From NCBI GenBank assembly GCA_021732805.1, contig JAKFUJ010000117.1, positions 1 to 5,381 of the forward strand: 5,381 bases of DNA, written 5' to 3'. Origin of the DNA: Betaproteobacteria bacterium (lineage in GTDB: Bacteria > Pseudomonadota > Gammaproteobacteria > Burkholderiales > SG8-41). Position 1 is the first letter of the stretch. Each line of letters begins with the position of its first letter. Shown here one piece after another: positions 1-5,381 of this stretch. A program made the translations under genes and the position numbers. The notes under the pieces were generated by a model. The model was given only the letters and a program-made list of their open reading frames with translations, did no database searches and was not told where the DNA came from.

Positions 1-409
1 GATCAGGCTCCGCCGCCTGCAGGTTGTACAGGTGCTCTTCACCGAGCGCCATCACGCCATGTCCGGCGGCATGAAAATCATTGATCAGCCGCAAGGACTT
101 CAGGCCGTATTTTTTTGCGATCTCCGCGGCATCCACTTTCCAGCCCAGATTGGTCAGCGTGGCGGTGTTGTGATCCACCGGCCCCGCGACGGCAAGGCAG
201 GTCGCCACCAGATTGGGCCGCGCCGCCAGCGTGTCGCTGGTGCTGAACAGGCGATTGATCAGGCTGTCGAAATTCCCGAAGTCACGACTGGCATAGGCTT
301 TTTCGACCACGGTATCAAAAGTACCATCAGGCTTCAGTTCGCTGATCCTGAAGGTGGCATTGGTGCCGCCGATATCGGCGGCGAGGATGAGTTGGGGTGC
401 TGCAGACAT
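1..409 (-). CDS. glk: Glucokinase, Glk family (N-terminal 136 residues; 3' end outside window)
   Basis: The product would phosphorylate cytosolic glucose with ATP to glucose-6-phosphate. The visible N-terminal part has the phosphate-1 loop of the sugar kinase/actin-like ATPase fold, ADIGGTNATF at residues 11-20. Further on come the CLAVAGPV strand at 71-78, a TNLGW segment at 86-90 and LINDFHA at 108-114. Its Asp111 corresponds to the catalytic, glucose-binding Asp of E. coli Glk (INDF). The order and spacing of these blocks, and the later EEHL...AEP segment, match the bacterial Glk family (usually 320-340 aa) rather than ROK kinases. The start is ATG at 409, with GGAG at 424-421 and a rather long 11-nt spacer. 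It lies 16 bp after the mtfA stop, so the two are almost certainly co-transcribed. About 60% of the protein, including the C-terminal ATP-binding part, is not in the window. Confidence 0.93.
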   Translation of the reverse strand, partial: MSAAPQLILAADIGGTNATFRISELKPDGTFDTVVEKAYASRDFGNFDSLINRLFSTSDTLAARPNLVATCLAVAGPVDHNTATLTNLGWKVDAAEIAKKYGLKSLRLINDFHAAGHGVMALGEEHLYNLQAAEPD

Positions 410-425
410 CGGCTTGTGGGCTCCG

Positions 426-1211
426 TTAATCGGTCATGCGTGCTGCGCCCGTCATCCGGCTCAGCGGATCCTGGCGGTAAAAAGCCGCCAGTTGATCGTA
501 GACTTCGGGATAACTGGCGCGCAGTGCATCCGGTGTTTCAAAAAACGTTTCACTGAGTACCGCAAAAAATTCAGCGGGATCTTCCGCGGCGTATTCGTCG
601 ATCAGGGTTTCTTCGCGCCGCTGCAGCCGTTGCCGGAAATCATCGTATGCGGCGCCGAATACCTGCGACCACTGCGCGCGATCCATGTCGTCATGGATGG
701 GCGGGAACCCGTCCGGCGCGCCGTTGAGCATGTCGATTTTATGGGCAAATTCGTGCATCACCACGTTATACCCGAAACCGCCGCCGGCGGCGGTCGCATC
801 CTGCCATGACAGGATGACGGGGCCATGTTCCCAGGCCTCGCCACTGACCGGCGCATTGACCCGGTGCACAACACCGTCGTCATCGGTGTATTCATAATCG
901 GCGACAAACTCGTCCGGATAGACGATGACCTCCACCCAGCCGTCGTAGTAATCCAGATCGAGGTTCAGCACCAGCAGGCAGGCCTGCGCGGCGATGACCA
1001 GTTGCATCTCGCGCGTCAATACCAGGCCGCCGGCGCCACTGACCGCTTTGCGGTCGAGGAACAGCGCGGTCAGTTCGCGCAGCCGCTGCTGTTCTGCAGC
1101 GCTCAATGTGCGCAGGAAGGAAAAACGGGAGATGACACGTTGCCATTGCGTATCGGCGATGGGCTGGCGGCGCAACGCGCGGGTCTTGCGCCAGCGACTG
1201 AACCAAGCCAT
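426..1211 (-). CDS. mtfA: Zinc-dependent peptidase MtfA (peptidase family M90, Mlc titration factor A)
   Basis: This is a 261-aa cytosolic metallopeptidase, close to the 265 aa of E. coli MtfA (YeeI). The zinc-binding motif HEFAH is at 153-157: His153 and His157 are ligands and Glu154 is the catalytic base. It is followed by KIDMLNG, as in the family. The third ligand should be a Glu in the PAEFFAVLSE helix at 212-221, most likely Glu214. The basic N-terminus (WFSRWRKTRALRR) is also typical, and there is no signal peptide or membrane segment. In E. coli the protein binds and inactivates the glucose repressor Mlc, so raising ptsG expression, and has aminopeptidase activity. Whether Mlc exists in this organism cannot be seen. 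The start is ATG at 1211, preceded by a strong Shine-Dalgarno AGGGGAG at 1226-1220 with an 8-nt spacer. glk follows 16 bp after the stop, which supports a role in glucose metabolism. Confidence 0.95.
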   Translation of the reverse strand: MAWFSRWRKTRALRRQPIADTQWQRVISRFSFLRTLSAAEQQRLRELTALFLDRKAVSGAGGLVLTREMQLVIAAQACLLVLNLDLDYYDGWVEVIVYPDEFVADYEYTDDDGVVHRVNAPVSGEAWEHGPVILSWQDATAAGGGFGYNVVMHEFAHKIDMLNGAPDGFPPIHDDMDRAQWSQVFGAAYDDFRQRLQRREETLIDEYAAEDPAEFFAVLSETFFETPDALRASYPEVYDQLAAFYRQDPLSRMTGAARMTD

Positions 1212-1223
1212 TTCTACTTCTCC

Positions 1224-1247
1224 CCTGATTCACGCCAGTGAATCAGG
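1224..1247 (-). promoter_or_regulatory. Perfect inverted repeat overlapping the mtfA ribosome binding site
   Basis: The arms CCTGATTCAC (1224-1233) and GTGAATCAGG (1238-1247) are exact reverse complements, separated by 4 nt. In the mtfA mRNA they make a 10-bp stem with a tetraloop. The 3' arm of that stem contains the first three bases (AGG, 1226-1224) of the Shine-Dalgarno AGGGGAG, leaving GGAG free. There is no T tract on either side, so it is not a standard intrinsic terminator. It could modulate translation of mtfA, stabilise RNA, or be a dyad operator at the DNA level; the sequence alone does not decide between these. Confidence 0.6.
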
Positions 1248-1253
1248 TCCGTA

Positions 1254-1312
1254 CTCACCCTCTCCTTCCGGGACAAGGGAACACTTGTAACGGAGCAGAG
1301 GGTTGGGGTGAG
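1254..1312. repeat. REP-like imperfect palindromic intergenic element
   Basis: The outer arms pair as CTCA (1254-1257) with TGAG (1309-1312) and CCCTCT (1258-1263) with AGAGGG (1297-1302). A 6-nt bulge (TTGGGG) lies on the right side. Inner pairs are TCCG (1267-1270) with CGGA (1291-1294) and ACAAG (1273-1277) with CTTGT (1284-1288), around a 6-nt loop. The right end, GAGGGTTGGGGTGAGGG, closely resembles the short palindromic repeat, rich in CCCTCACCCCAACCCTCTC, that is scattered in many proteobacterial genomes; this resemblance is from memory. The element lies in the spacer between rmuC and mtfA, a typical site for such repeats. It may fold in the 3' end of the rmuC transcript and protect it. 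Copy number cannot be judged from one window. Confidence 0.55.
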
Positions 1313-1336
1313 GGATTCCATGTTTTCGCCATCAGA

Positions 1337-2611
1337 TCAGGCACCGCCCTCACGACCATCGCGCAATGACAAAACTTTCGCCTGCGCGGACTCTTCGTCC
1401 TCATCCAGCTCCACGCCCTCGATCTGTGCAAAACGCTGGGAGATCTTGCCGCTGGTGACTTGCACCTTCTCCACGTCGTCGTAGGCCTGGCGGATGTGTT
1501 TCGCCAGATCCTTCATGCGCTCATCAAAGCGGCCGAATTCCACTGCCAGCCGCGCCAGCGATTCCTTGATGACATGGATCTGCTTGCGCGTTTCGACATC
1601 CTTCAGCACGGCGCGTGCGGTGTTGAGCACCGCCATCAGCGTCGTCGGCGACACGATCCACACCCGCTTGGCCATTGCGTATTCCACCGTTTCAGCATGG
1701 TGGGCGTGGATTTCGGCGAACACCGCCTCTGCCGGCACGAACATCACTGCGCCGTCCGCGGTTTCACCGGGGATGATGTATTTGCGGGCGATGTCATCGA
1801 CGTGTTTCTTGATGTCGGCACGGAACTGTTTCTGCGCCAGTGAGCGATCCACGGCATTGGCGGCCGGTTCGAACATGCGGTGATAGTTTTCCAGCGGAAA
1901 TTTCGAATCGACGGCAACCATGCCGGTCGGCGCCGGCAAGCGGATCACGCAGTCGGCACGGGTGCCGTTGGACAGCGTCGCCTGCATCTCGAACGCGCTC
2001 CCCGGCAGCACATTACGCACCAAGGCTTCAAGCTGCACTTCACCAAAGGCGCCACGCGCGCGTTTGTCGCCCAGCAGTTCCTGCAGGCTGACCACGCTGC
2101 CGGTCAGGCTGTCGATTTTTTTCTGCGCTTCGTCAATGGTTGCCAGCCGCGTCATCACGCTGACAAAGGTTTCGTTGGTTTTTTTGAAACCTTCGTCGAG
2201 GCGTTCGTTGACTTTGCCGGCGATTTCGCCGAGGCGCGCGTCGATCTTGGTGTTAAGGATTTCCGTCGTCGCCGACAGTCGCTCCAACATGGCCTCGCGC
2301 TGGATGCCCATCTCCTGGGTAATGGTCAGGCGCAGCGCATGCAGCACATCACGGGTCTGTTTCAGTTCTTCCGCCACGCTCAGGCGCTGGCGGTCGCCCG
2401 ACTCCGAGACTTGCGCGCCGAGACGGTCGCCCTGCTTGGTCAGCCCTTCATGCAAGTCGCCGAGCATCGCGCGGTGTTTGTCTTCCAGCGTCCGCTGCAG
2501 TTCACGCGCCGCGCGCCCGGCAGCACGGCTTTGCATCACCATCATACCGACAGCGATGCATAAAAATACCAATAAAATCAATAAGATATATATGGAAAAC
2601 GATTCGCTCAT
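1337..2611 (-). CDS. rmuC: RmuC family DNA recombination protein
   Basis: This is a 424-aa protein, somewhat shorter than E. coli RmuC (475 aa), in which the family limits inversions at short inverted repeats. An N-terminal membrane anchor at about 7-26 (IYILLILLVFLCIAVGMMVM) is followed by a long charged heptad-rich region at about 35-175, likely coiled coil. The conserved RmuC domain at about 178-400 contains GAFGEVQLE (187-195), RADCVIRLP (218-225), VAVDSKFPLENY (232-243), IIPGETADGAVMFVPAEA (279-296) and RVWIVSPTTLMAVL (316-329). Asp220, Asp235 and Lys237 fit the PD-(D/E)XK nuclease-like core proposed for the family; activity is inferred. The tail has an acidic stretch (ELDEDEES). I chose ATG at 2611 because the hydrophobic anchor begins right after it. 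The open frame continues upstream to 2854, but that part overlaps the permease gene in another frame and has no family-like sequence. The ribosome binding site is weak (AGAAG). Confidence 0.95.
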   Translation of the reverse strand: MSESFSIYILLILLVFLCIAVGMMVMQSRAAGRAARELQRTLEDKHRAMLGDLHEGLTKQGDRLGAQVSESGDRQRLSVAEELKQTRDVLHALRLTITQEMGIQREAMLERLSATTEILNTKIDARLGEIAGKVNERLDEGFKKTNETFVSVMTRLATIDEAQKKIDSLTGSVVSLQELLGDKRARGAFGEVQLEALVRNVLPGSAFEMQATLSNGTRADCVIRLPAPTGMVAVDSKFPLENYHRMFEPAANAVDRSLAQKQFRADIKKHVDDIARKYIIPGETADGAVMFVPAEAVFAEIHAHHAETVEYAMAKRVWIVSPTTLMAVLNTARAVLKDVETRKQIHVIKESLARLAVEFGRFDERMKDLAKHIRQAYDDVEKVQVTSGKISQRFAQIEGVELDEDEESAQAKVLSLRDGREGGA

Positions 2612-2678
2612 GAGCTTCTGCCGGATTTCAGCGAAGTATACCGGCGCGCCCGCGCCGCAGGGAATCGGCGCCGACGGT

Positions 2679-5180
2679 TCAGGACAGTTGTCGCAGCACG
2701 CGCAACGGCGGCACCCGCAGCACCTGCCGCGTGCCGAGATACCCCGCCAGCGCAATACCGACGATGCTGCAACCCACACCCACCACCCACACCGACGGAC
2801 TGAAGGTGTAGCCGACATTGATGATGCGGCTGGCCAGCGCGTAACCCAGCGCATTGGCGCCCGCCGCAGCGATCAATCCGGCCAGCGCACCAATCACCGC
2901 AAATTCGGCGATGTTGGCGCGTGACAGTTGCGCACGGCTGGCACCCAGCGTGCGCATGATGGTGGCCTGATACTGGCGCTCATCCTGGGTGCTGGCAATC
3001 GCCGCATAGAGCACGACCAGTCCTGACAGCAGCGTAAACAGGAATACAAACTGCACCGCACGCGATACCTGCCGGATCATTGCCTGCACCTGGCCCAGCA
3101 CCTGCGCGACATCAATCAGCAGGAAATTCGGAAATTCCTTCACCAGCGCGTTGAGCAATTCGATATTGCCCGACGGCAGATAAAAACTGGTGACATAACT
3201 GGCCGGCTGCTGATCGAGCAATCCCGGTGGCGCAACCACAAAAAAATTGACGTTAAAGGAATCCCAGTCCACCTTGCGCAGGCTGGTGACTTCCGCCGCA
3301 ACCACATTGCCGGCGATGTCGAAAGTCAGCCGGTCGCCGATGTTGATGCCCAATGCACGGGCAATGCCGTCCTCCATCGAGAACTGGTCTCTGCGCTGCG
3401 GTTTGTCGCCCCACCAGGTGCCGCCGACCAGCGAATTGTCGCGCTGCATGCGTGTTGCCGACGGCAGGTTGAATTCACGGTCAACGAGCCGGCGCGCACG
3501 GTCATCGCTGTAATCGGCGGAAGAAACAGAACGTTCGTTGATCTGCGTCAGCCGCGCCCGCACCATCGGATACAGCTCGGGCATGGTCATTTGCCGTGCT
3601 TCAAAAAATTTACCCAGCGCCGGAATCTGTTCTTTCTGGACGTTAACGATAAAACGGTTCGGCGCATCCGGCGGCAGGCTGTCCTGCCACAGCTGCAGCA
3701 GTTCACCGCGGATCACCGTCAGTGTCAGCAATGCCATGATGCCGACGCCCAGCGCCACCACCTGCAGCACAGTGGCCAAGCGTCGCCGGCGCAGATTGGC
3801 CATGCCAAAGCGCCACGACACACCCGAAGACTTCAATTGCGATGCCGCAGCAATGACGCCCCAGGTCACCAGCCCGGCGACCAGCATCGCCACGACAAAC
3901 CCGCCGAACACCAGCCCACCCAGACGCAGCTCGCCGGCCTTCCACACGATCAGTCCGCCGATGACCGCCGCGCCCAGCGCATAACCCAGCCAGCCCATGC
4001 TGTCGGGCGCGCCCAGATCACGGCGCAACACGCGCAGCGGTGGCACCCGTCCCAGCGCAAGCAATGGCGGCAGCGAAAAACCCAGCAGCAAGGCGAGTCC
4101 GGCCACCACGCCCTGCACTGCCGGCTGCGGCCCGGCGTTCGGCAGTTCGACCGTGACCAGGCTGCCCAGCCATTGCGCCAGCGCGTACTGCGCGATAAAA
4201 CCGGCAGCGCAGCCAATGACGCTGGCCACCACACCCAATATCGTGAACTGCAGCAGATATAAACGTACTACCCGGCCACGGGAGGCACCGTGACAGCGCA
4301 TCACCGCGCAGGCATCGAGATGGCGCTGCAGGAAACGTCGCGCCGCCAGCGCAATCGCCACCGCGGCCAGCACCACGCTGAGCAAGGCCGCGAGACTGAG
4401 GAATTTTTCTGCGCGTTCCAGTGCCGAGCGGATTTCAGGGCGCGCATCCTGGATGCTTTCGACGCGTTGCCCGGGCGAAAGTTTTGACTCCACCCAGCGC
4501 CGGTATTCATCCACGGCATCGGGCGCGCCTGCGATCTGCACCCGGTAACGAATGCGGCTGCCAATCTGCACCAGTCCGGTGGCGGTGAGATCGGCTTCGT
4601 TGAGCATGACCCGCGGCCCGGCGTTGATGAAACCGATCGCGCTGTCGGGTTCCTGGGTGATGATGGCGCCAACCGGCAGCCGGCTTTTGCCGATCTCCAC
4701 CCTGTCGCCTGTCTTCAATTGCAGCCGTGTGTAGAGTTTTTCATCGACCCATACGCTGCCGGCAGCCGGAATCGAAGTCGCACGACGATCAGGGCCGTAC
4801 AACACATCGGCAATGCGCAATTCGCCGCGCTGCGGATATCCCGGATTGACGACCTTGATCTCCGCCAGCACGTTCTGGCCGTTGCCCGTCGCCATGCTCG
4901 GAAACCGCAACATGCGCGTCGTCTGCAGCCCCAGTCGCGTAGCCTCGGTGGCGAATTGCGCATCCAGCGGACGATCGGCCGAGATCACCAGATCAGCACC
5001 CAGCAACTGATTGGCCTGGCGATTGAGCGCCTGATGCACGCGGTCGGCAAAAAATCCGACGGTGGTGACGCTGGCCACTGCCACCACTACCGCAACAGCA
5101 ATCAGTGTCAGTTCACCGGCGCGCCAGTCGCGCGCCAGCAGCCGCAATGCCAGGCCTATTTCCTTGATTAATAAATTCAT
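2679..5180 (-). CDS. ybbP: ABC transporter permease, FtsX family, YbbP-like (double FtsX domain)
   Basis: This is an 833-aa inner-membrane permease similar in layout to E. coli YbbP (804 aa). About ten membrane segments are visible: near 24-44, 263-282, 308-334, 356-376, 397-413, 422-445, 470-490, 710-728, 757-782 and 795-815. Two large extracytoplasmic domains (about 45-260 and 491-705) separate them, a MacB/LolCE-type plan. Family hallmarks include ITQEPDS (174-180), LPPDAPNRFIVNV (502-514), YPMVRARLTQIN (537-548) and VTSLRKVDWDSF (631-642). The FtsX unit occurs twice: MRCHGASRG (294-302) and MRTLGASRA (742-750) are equivalent coupling regions, and each unit ends in VPPLRVLR (379-386, 823-830). 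One chain should therefore pair with two ATPase subunits. E. coli YbbA/YbbP work with the esterase TesA, probably on hydrophobic substrates; the substrate here is unknown. I prefer ATG at 5180 by homology, although it lacks a Shine-Dalgarno. ATG at 5198 (six more residues) is possible. Confidence 0.93.
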   Translation of the reverse strand: MNLLIKEIGLALRLLARDWRAGELTLIAVAVVVAVASVTTVGFFADRVHQALNRQANQLLGADLVISADRPLDAQFATEATRLGLQTTRMLRFPSMATGNGQNVLAEIKVVNPGYPQRGELRIADVLYGPDRRATSIPAAGSVWVDEKLYTRLQLKTGDRVEIGKSRLPVGAIITQEPDSAIGFINAGPRVMLNEADLTATGLVQIGSRIRYRVQIAGAPDAVDEYRRWVESKLSPGQRVESIQDARPEIRSALERAEKFLSLAALLSVVLAAVAIALAARRFLQRHLDACAVMRCHGASRGRVVRLYLLQFTILGVVASVIGCAAGFIAQYALAQWLGSLVTVELPNAGPQPAVQGVVAGLALLLGFSLPPLLALGRVPPLRVLRRDLGAPDSMGWLGYALGAAVIGGLIVWKAGELRLGGLVFGGFVVAMLVAGLVTWGVIAAASQLKSSGVSWRFGMANLRRRRLATVLQVVALGVGIMALLTLTVIRGELLQLWQDSLPPDAPNRFIVNVQKEQIPALGKFFEARQMTMPELYPMVRARLTQINERSVSSADYSDDRARRLVDREFNLPSATRMQRDNSLVGGTWWGDKPQRRDQFSMEDGIARALGINIGDRLTFDIAGNVVAAEVTSLRKVDWDSFNVNFFVVAPPGLLDQQPASYVTSFYLPSGNIELLNALVKEFPNFLLIDVAQVLGQVQAMIRQVSRAVQFVFLFTLLSGLVVLYAAIASTQDERQYQATIMRTLGASRAQLSRANIAEFAVIGALAGLIAAAGANALGYALASRIINVGYTFSPSVWVVGVGCSIVGIALAGYLGTRQVLRVPPLRVLRQLS

Positions 5181-5233
5181 AAATAATGACAAAAACATGC
5201 CTCTGCCGAGGCTGTCATGTTTTTGGAAAACAT
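5177..5233 (-). CDS. Possible 18-codon leader ORF coupled to the permease gene (tentative)
   Basis: An ATG at 5233, 14 nt after the ATPase stop, opens a frame of 18 codons (MFSKNMTASAEACFCHYL). Its TGA overlaps the permease start as ATGA (5180-5177). The permease start has no Shine-Dalgarno of its own, so ribosomes ending here could restart on it. The ribosome binding site of the small frame is itself poor (GGGCTGG some 6-12 nt upstream), and most of the frame lies within the hairpin at 5190-5225. It may well be chance; nothing in the peptide is recognisable. Confidence 0.2.
   Translation of the reverse strand: MFSKNMTASAEACFCHYL
5190..5225 (-). terminator. Terminator-like hairpin (possible attenuator) between ATPase and permease genes
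   Basis: Outer arms CAAAAACATG (5190-5199) and CATGTTTTTG (5216-5225) are exact reverse complements. Inside them CCTC (5200-5203) pairs with GAGG (5208-5211) around a 4-nt loop, with a 4-nt bulge (5212-5215) on one side. Read in the gene direction this is a GC core, GCCTC-GGCA-GAGGC, followed by ATGTTTTTG: an A tract, GC stem and T tract as in bidirectional intrinsic terminators. The GC core is short (5 bp), so termination would probably be partial. It sits between two genes whose products must form one complex, so I read it as an attenuator or mRNA-processing element rather than the operon end. Confidence 0.5.
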
Positions 5234-5247
5234 CAATAACCAGCCCA

Positions 5248-5381
5248 CTATTGCAGCACTCCGCCGGCCAGTTGCAACACACGGCCGCAACGCTGCGACA
5301 GTTCGGCATCATGGGTCACCAGAATCAGTGTGGCGCTGCGCTCGCGGTTCAATTCAAACATCAGTTCGATGATTCCGGCGC
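5248..5381 (-). CDS. ybbA: ABC transporter ATP-binding protein, YbbA-like (C-terminal 43 residues; 5' end outside window)
   Basis: Only the C-terminal end is present. It reads IIELMFELNRERSATLILV, then THDAELSQRCGRVLQLAGG and VLQ before TAG at 5250-5248. THD is the end of the last core strand plus the switch (H-loop) histidine that contacts the ATP gamma-phosphate in the nucleotide-binding domain. The RCGRVLQLAGGVL stretch is the usual final beta hairpin of LolD/MacB/YbbA-type ATPases, and the LNRE...TLI.VTHD..L..RC.R.L.L..G.LQ pattern resembles the E. coli YbbA end closely. It acts at the cytoplasmic face and powers the permease encoded 67 bp downstream. The Walker A, Q-loop, signature and Walker B motifs would lie beyond the window. 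The assignment to YbbA rather than LolD rests mainly on the YbbP-type neighbour. Confidence 0.88.
   Translation of the reverse strand, partial: AGIIELMFELNRERSATLILVTHDAELSQRCGRVLQLAGGVLQ

Noticed and set aside
1224..1247. Intrinsic terminator for rmuC
   Set aside because: The stem is perfect but has no T tract on the minus strand, where it is followed by GGAGAAG, the mtfA ribosome binding site.
2641..2674. Terminator after the permease gene
   Set aside because: The GC palindromes are short with tiny loops and no T tract follows; self-complementary GC runs are expected in such a base composition.
2612..2854. An 81-residue N-terminal extension of the rmuC frame
   Set aside because: It is Trp/Cys/Arg-rich, overlaps the permease coding region in another frame, and would place the membrane anchor internally. 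The family normally starts with the anchor, as at 2611.
1880..2924. Long plus-strand open frames (1880-2563, 227 codons; 1920-2924, 334 codons) antisense to rmuC and the permease end
   Set aside because: They lie opposite genes of clear families, and their translations are Arg/Ser/His-rich low-complexity products of GC-rich codon bias with no recognisable domain.
5181..5312. A 44-residue N-terminal extension of the permease frame
   Set aside because: Most of it overlaps the ATPase gene in another frame and the rest reads through the hairpin. Homologues begin shortly before the first membrane helix, matching ATG 5180 or at most 5198.
1..5381. CRISPR array, tRNA/rRNA, insertion sequence, phage or defence genes
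   Set aside because: There are no spaced direct repeats, cloverleaf-like segments, transposase motifs or terminal repeats. Nearly the whole window is filled by five housekeeping-type genes.

Overview
This window is a stretch of ordinary proteobacterial chromosome in which every recognisable gene lies on the minus strand. The sequence is GC-rich. The protein families (a YbbA/YbbP-type ABC transporter, RmuC, MtfA and a Glk-family glucokinase) and the tight same-strand packing suggest a Betaproteobacterium or a related Gammaproteobacterium. That assignment is inferred from family content and sequence flavour only; there is no rRNA or other marker gene here.

In the direction of transcription (high to low coordinates) the layout is as follows. 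The last 43 codons of an ABC transporter ATPase (ybbA-like) end at 5248. A 67-bp spacer follows, holding a terminator-like hairpin and an 18-codon reading frame. Next is a large FtsX-family permease (ybbP-like, 833 aa, 5180-2679). A second GC-rich spacer of 67 bp precedes rmuC (424 aa, 2611-1337). A 125-bp spacer then contains a REP-like imperfect palindrome and a perfect 10-bp-stem hairpin touching the next ribosome binding site. It is followed by mtfA (261 aa, 1211-426). Only 16 bp further on is the start of glk (from 409), which runs off the window after 136 codons.

There are two functional groups. The ATPase and permease form an inner-membrane complex of the MacB/FtsX type (type VII ABC superfamily). 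The mtfA-glk pair links a Zn peptidase, known in E. coli as a modulator of glucose uptake through Mlc, to the enzyme that phosphorylates free glucose. RmuC, a membrane-anchored coiled-coil protein with a nuclease-like fold, sits between them and is probably co-transcribed with the permease, though this is not proven.

I found no mobile element, phage gene, CRISPR array, toxin-antitoxin or defence module, tRNA or rRNA, and no clearly new system. The items most worth a second look are in the intergenic spacers: an attenuator-like hairpin between ATPase and permease genes, a short ORF whose stop overlaps the permease start (ATGA), a hairpin that partly covers the mtfA ribosome binding site, and a dispersed-repeat-like palindrome after rmuC.
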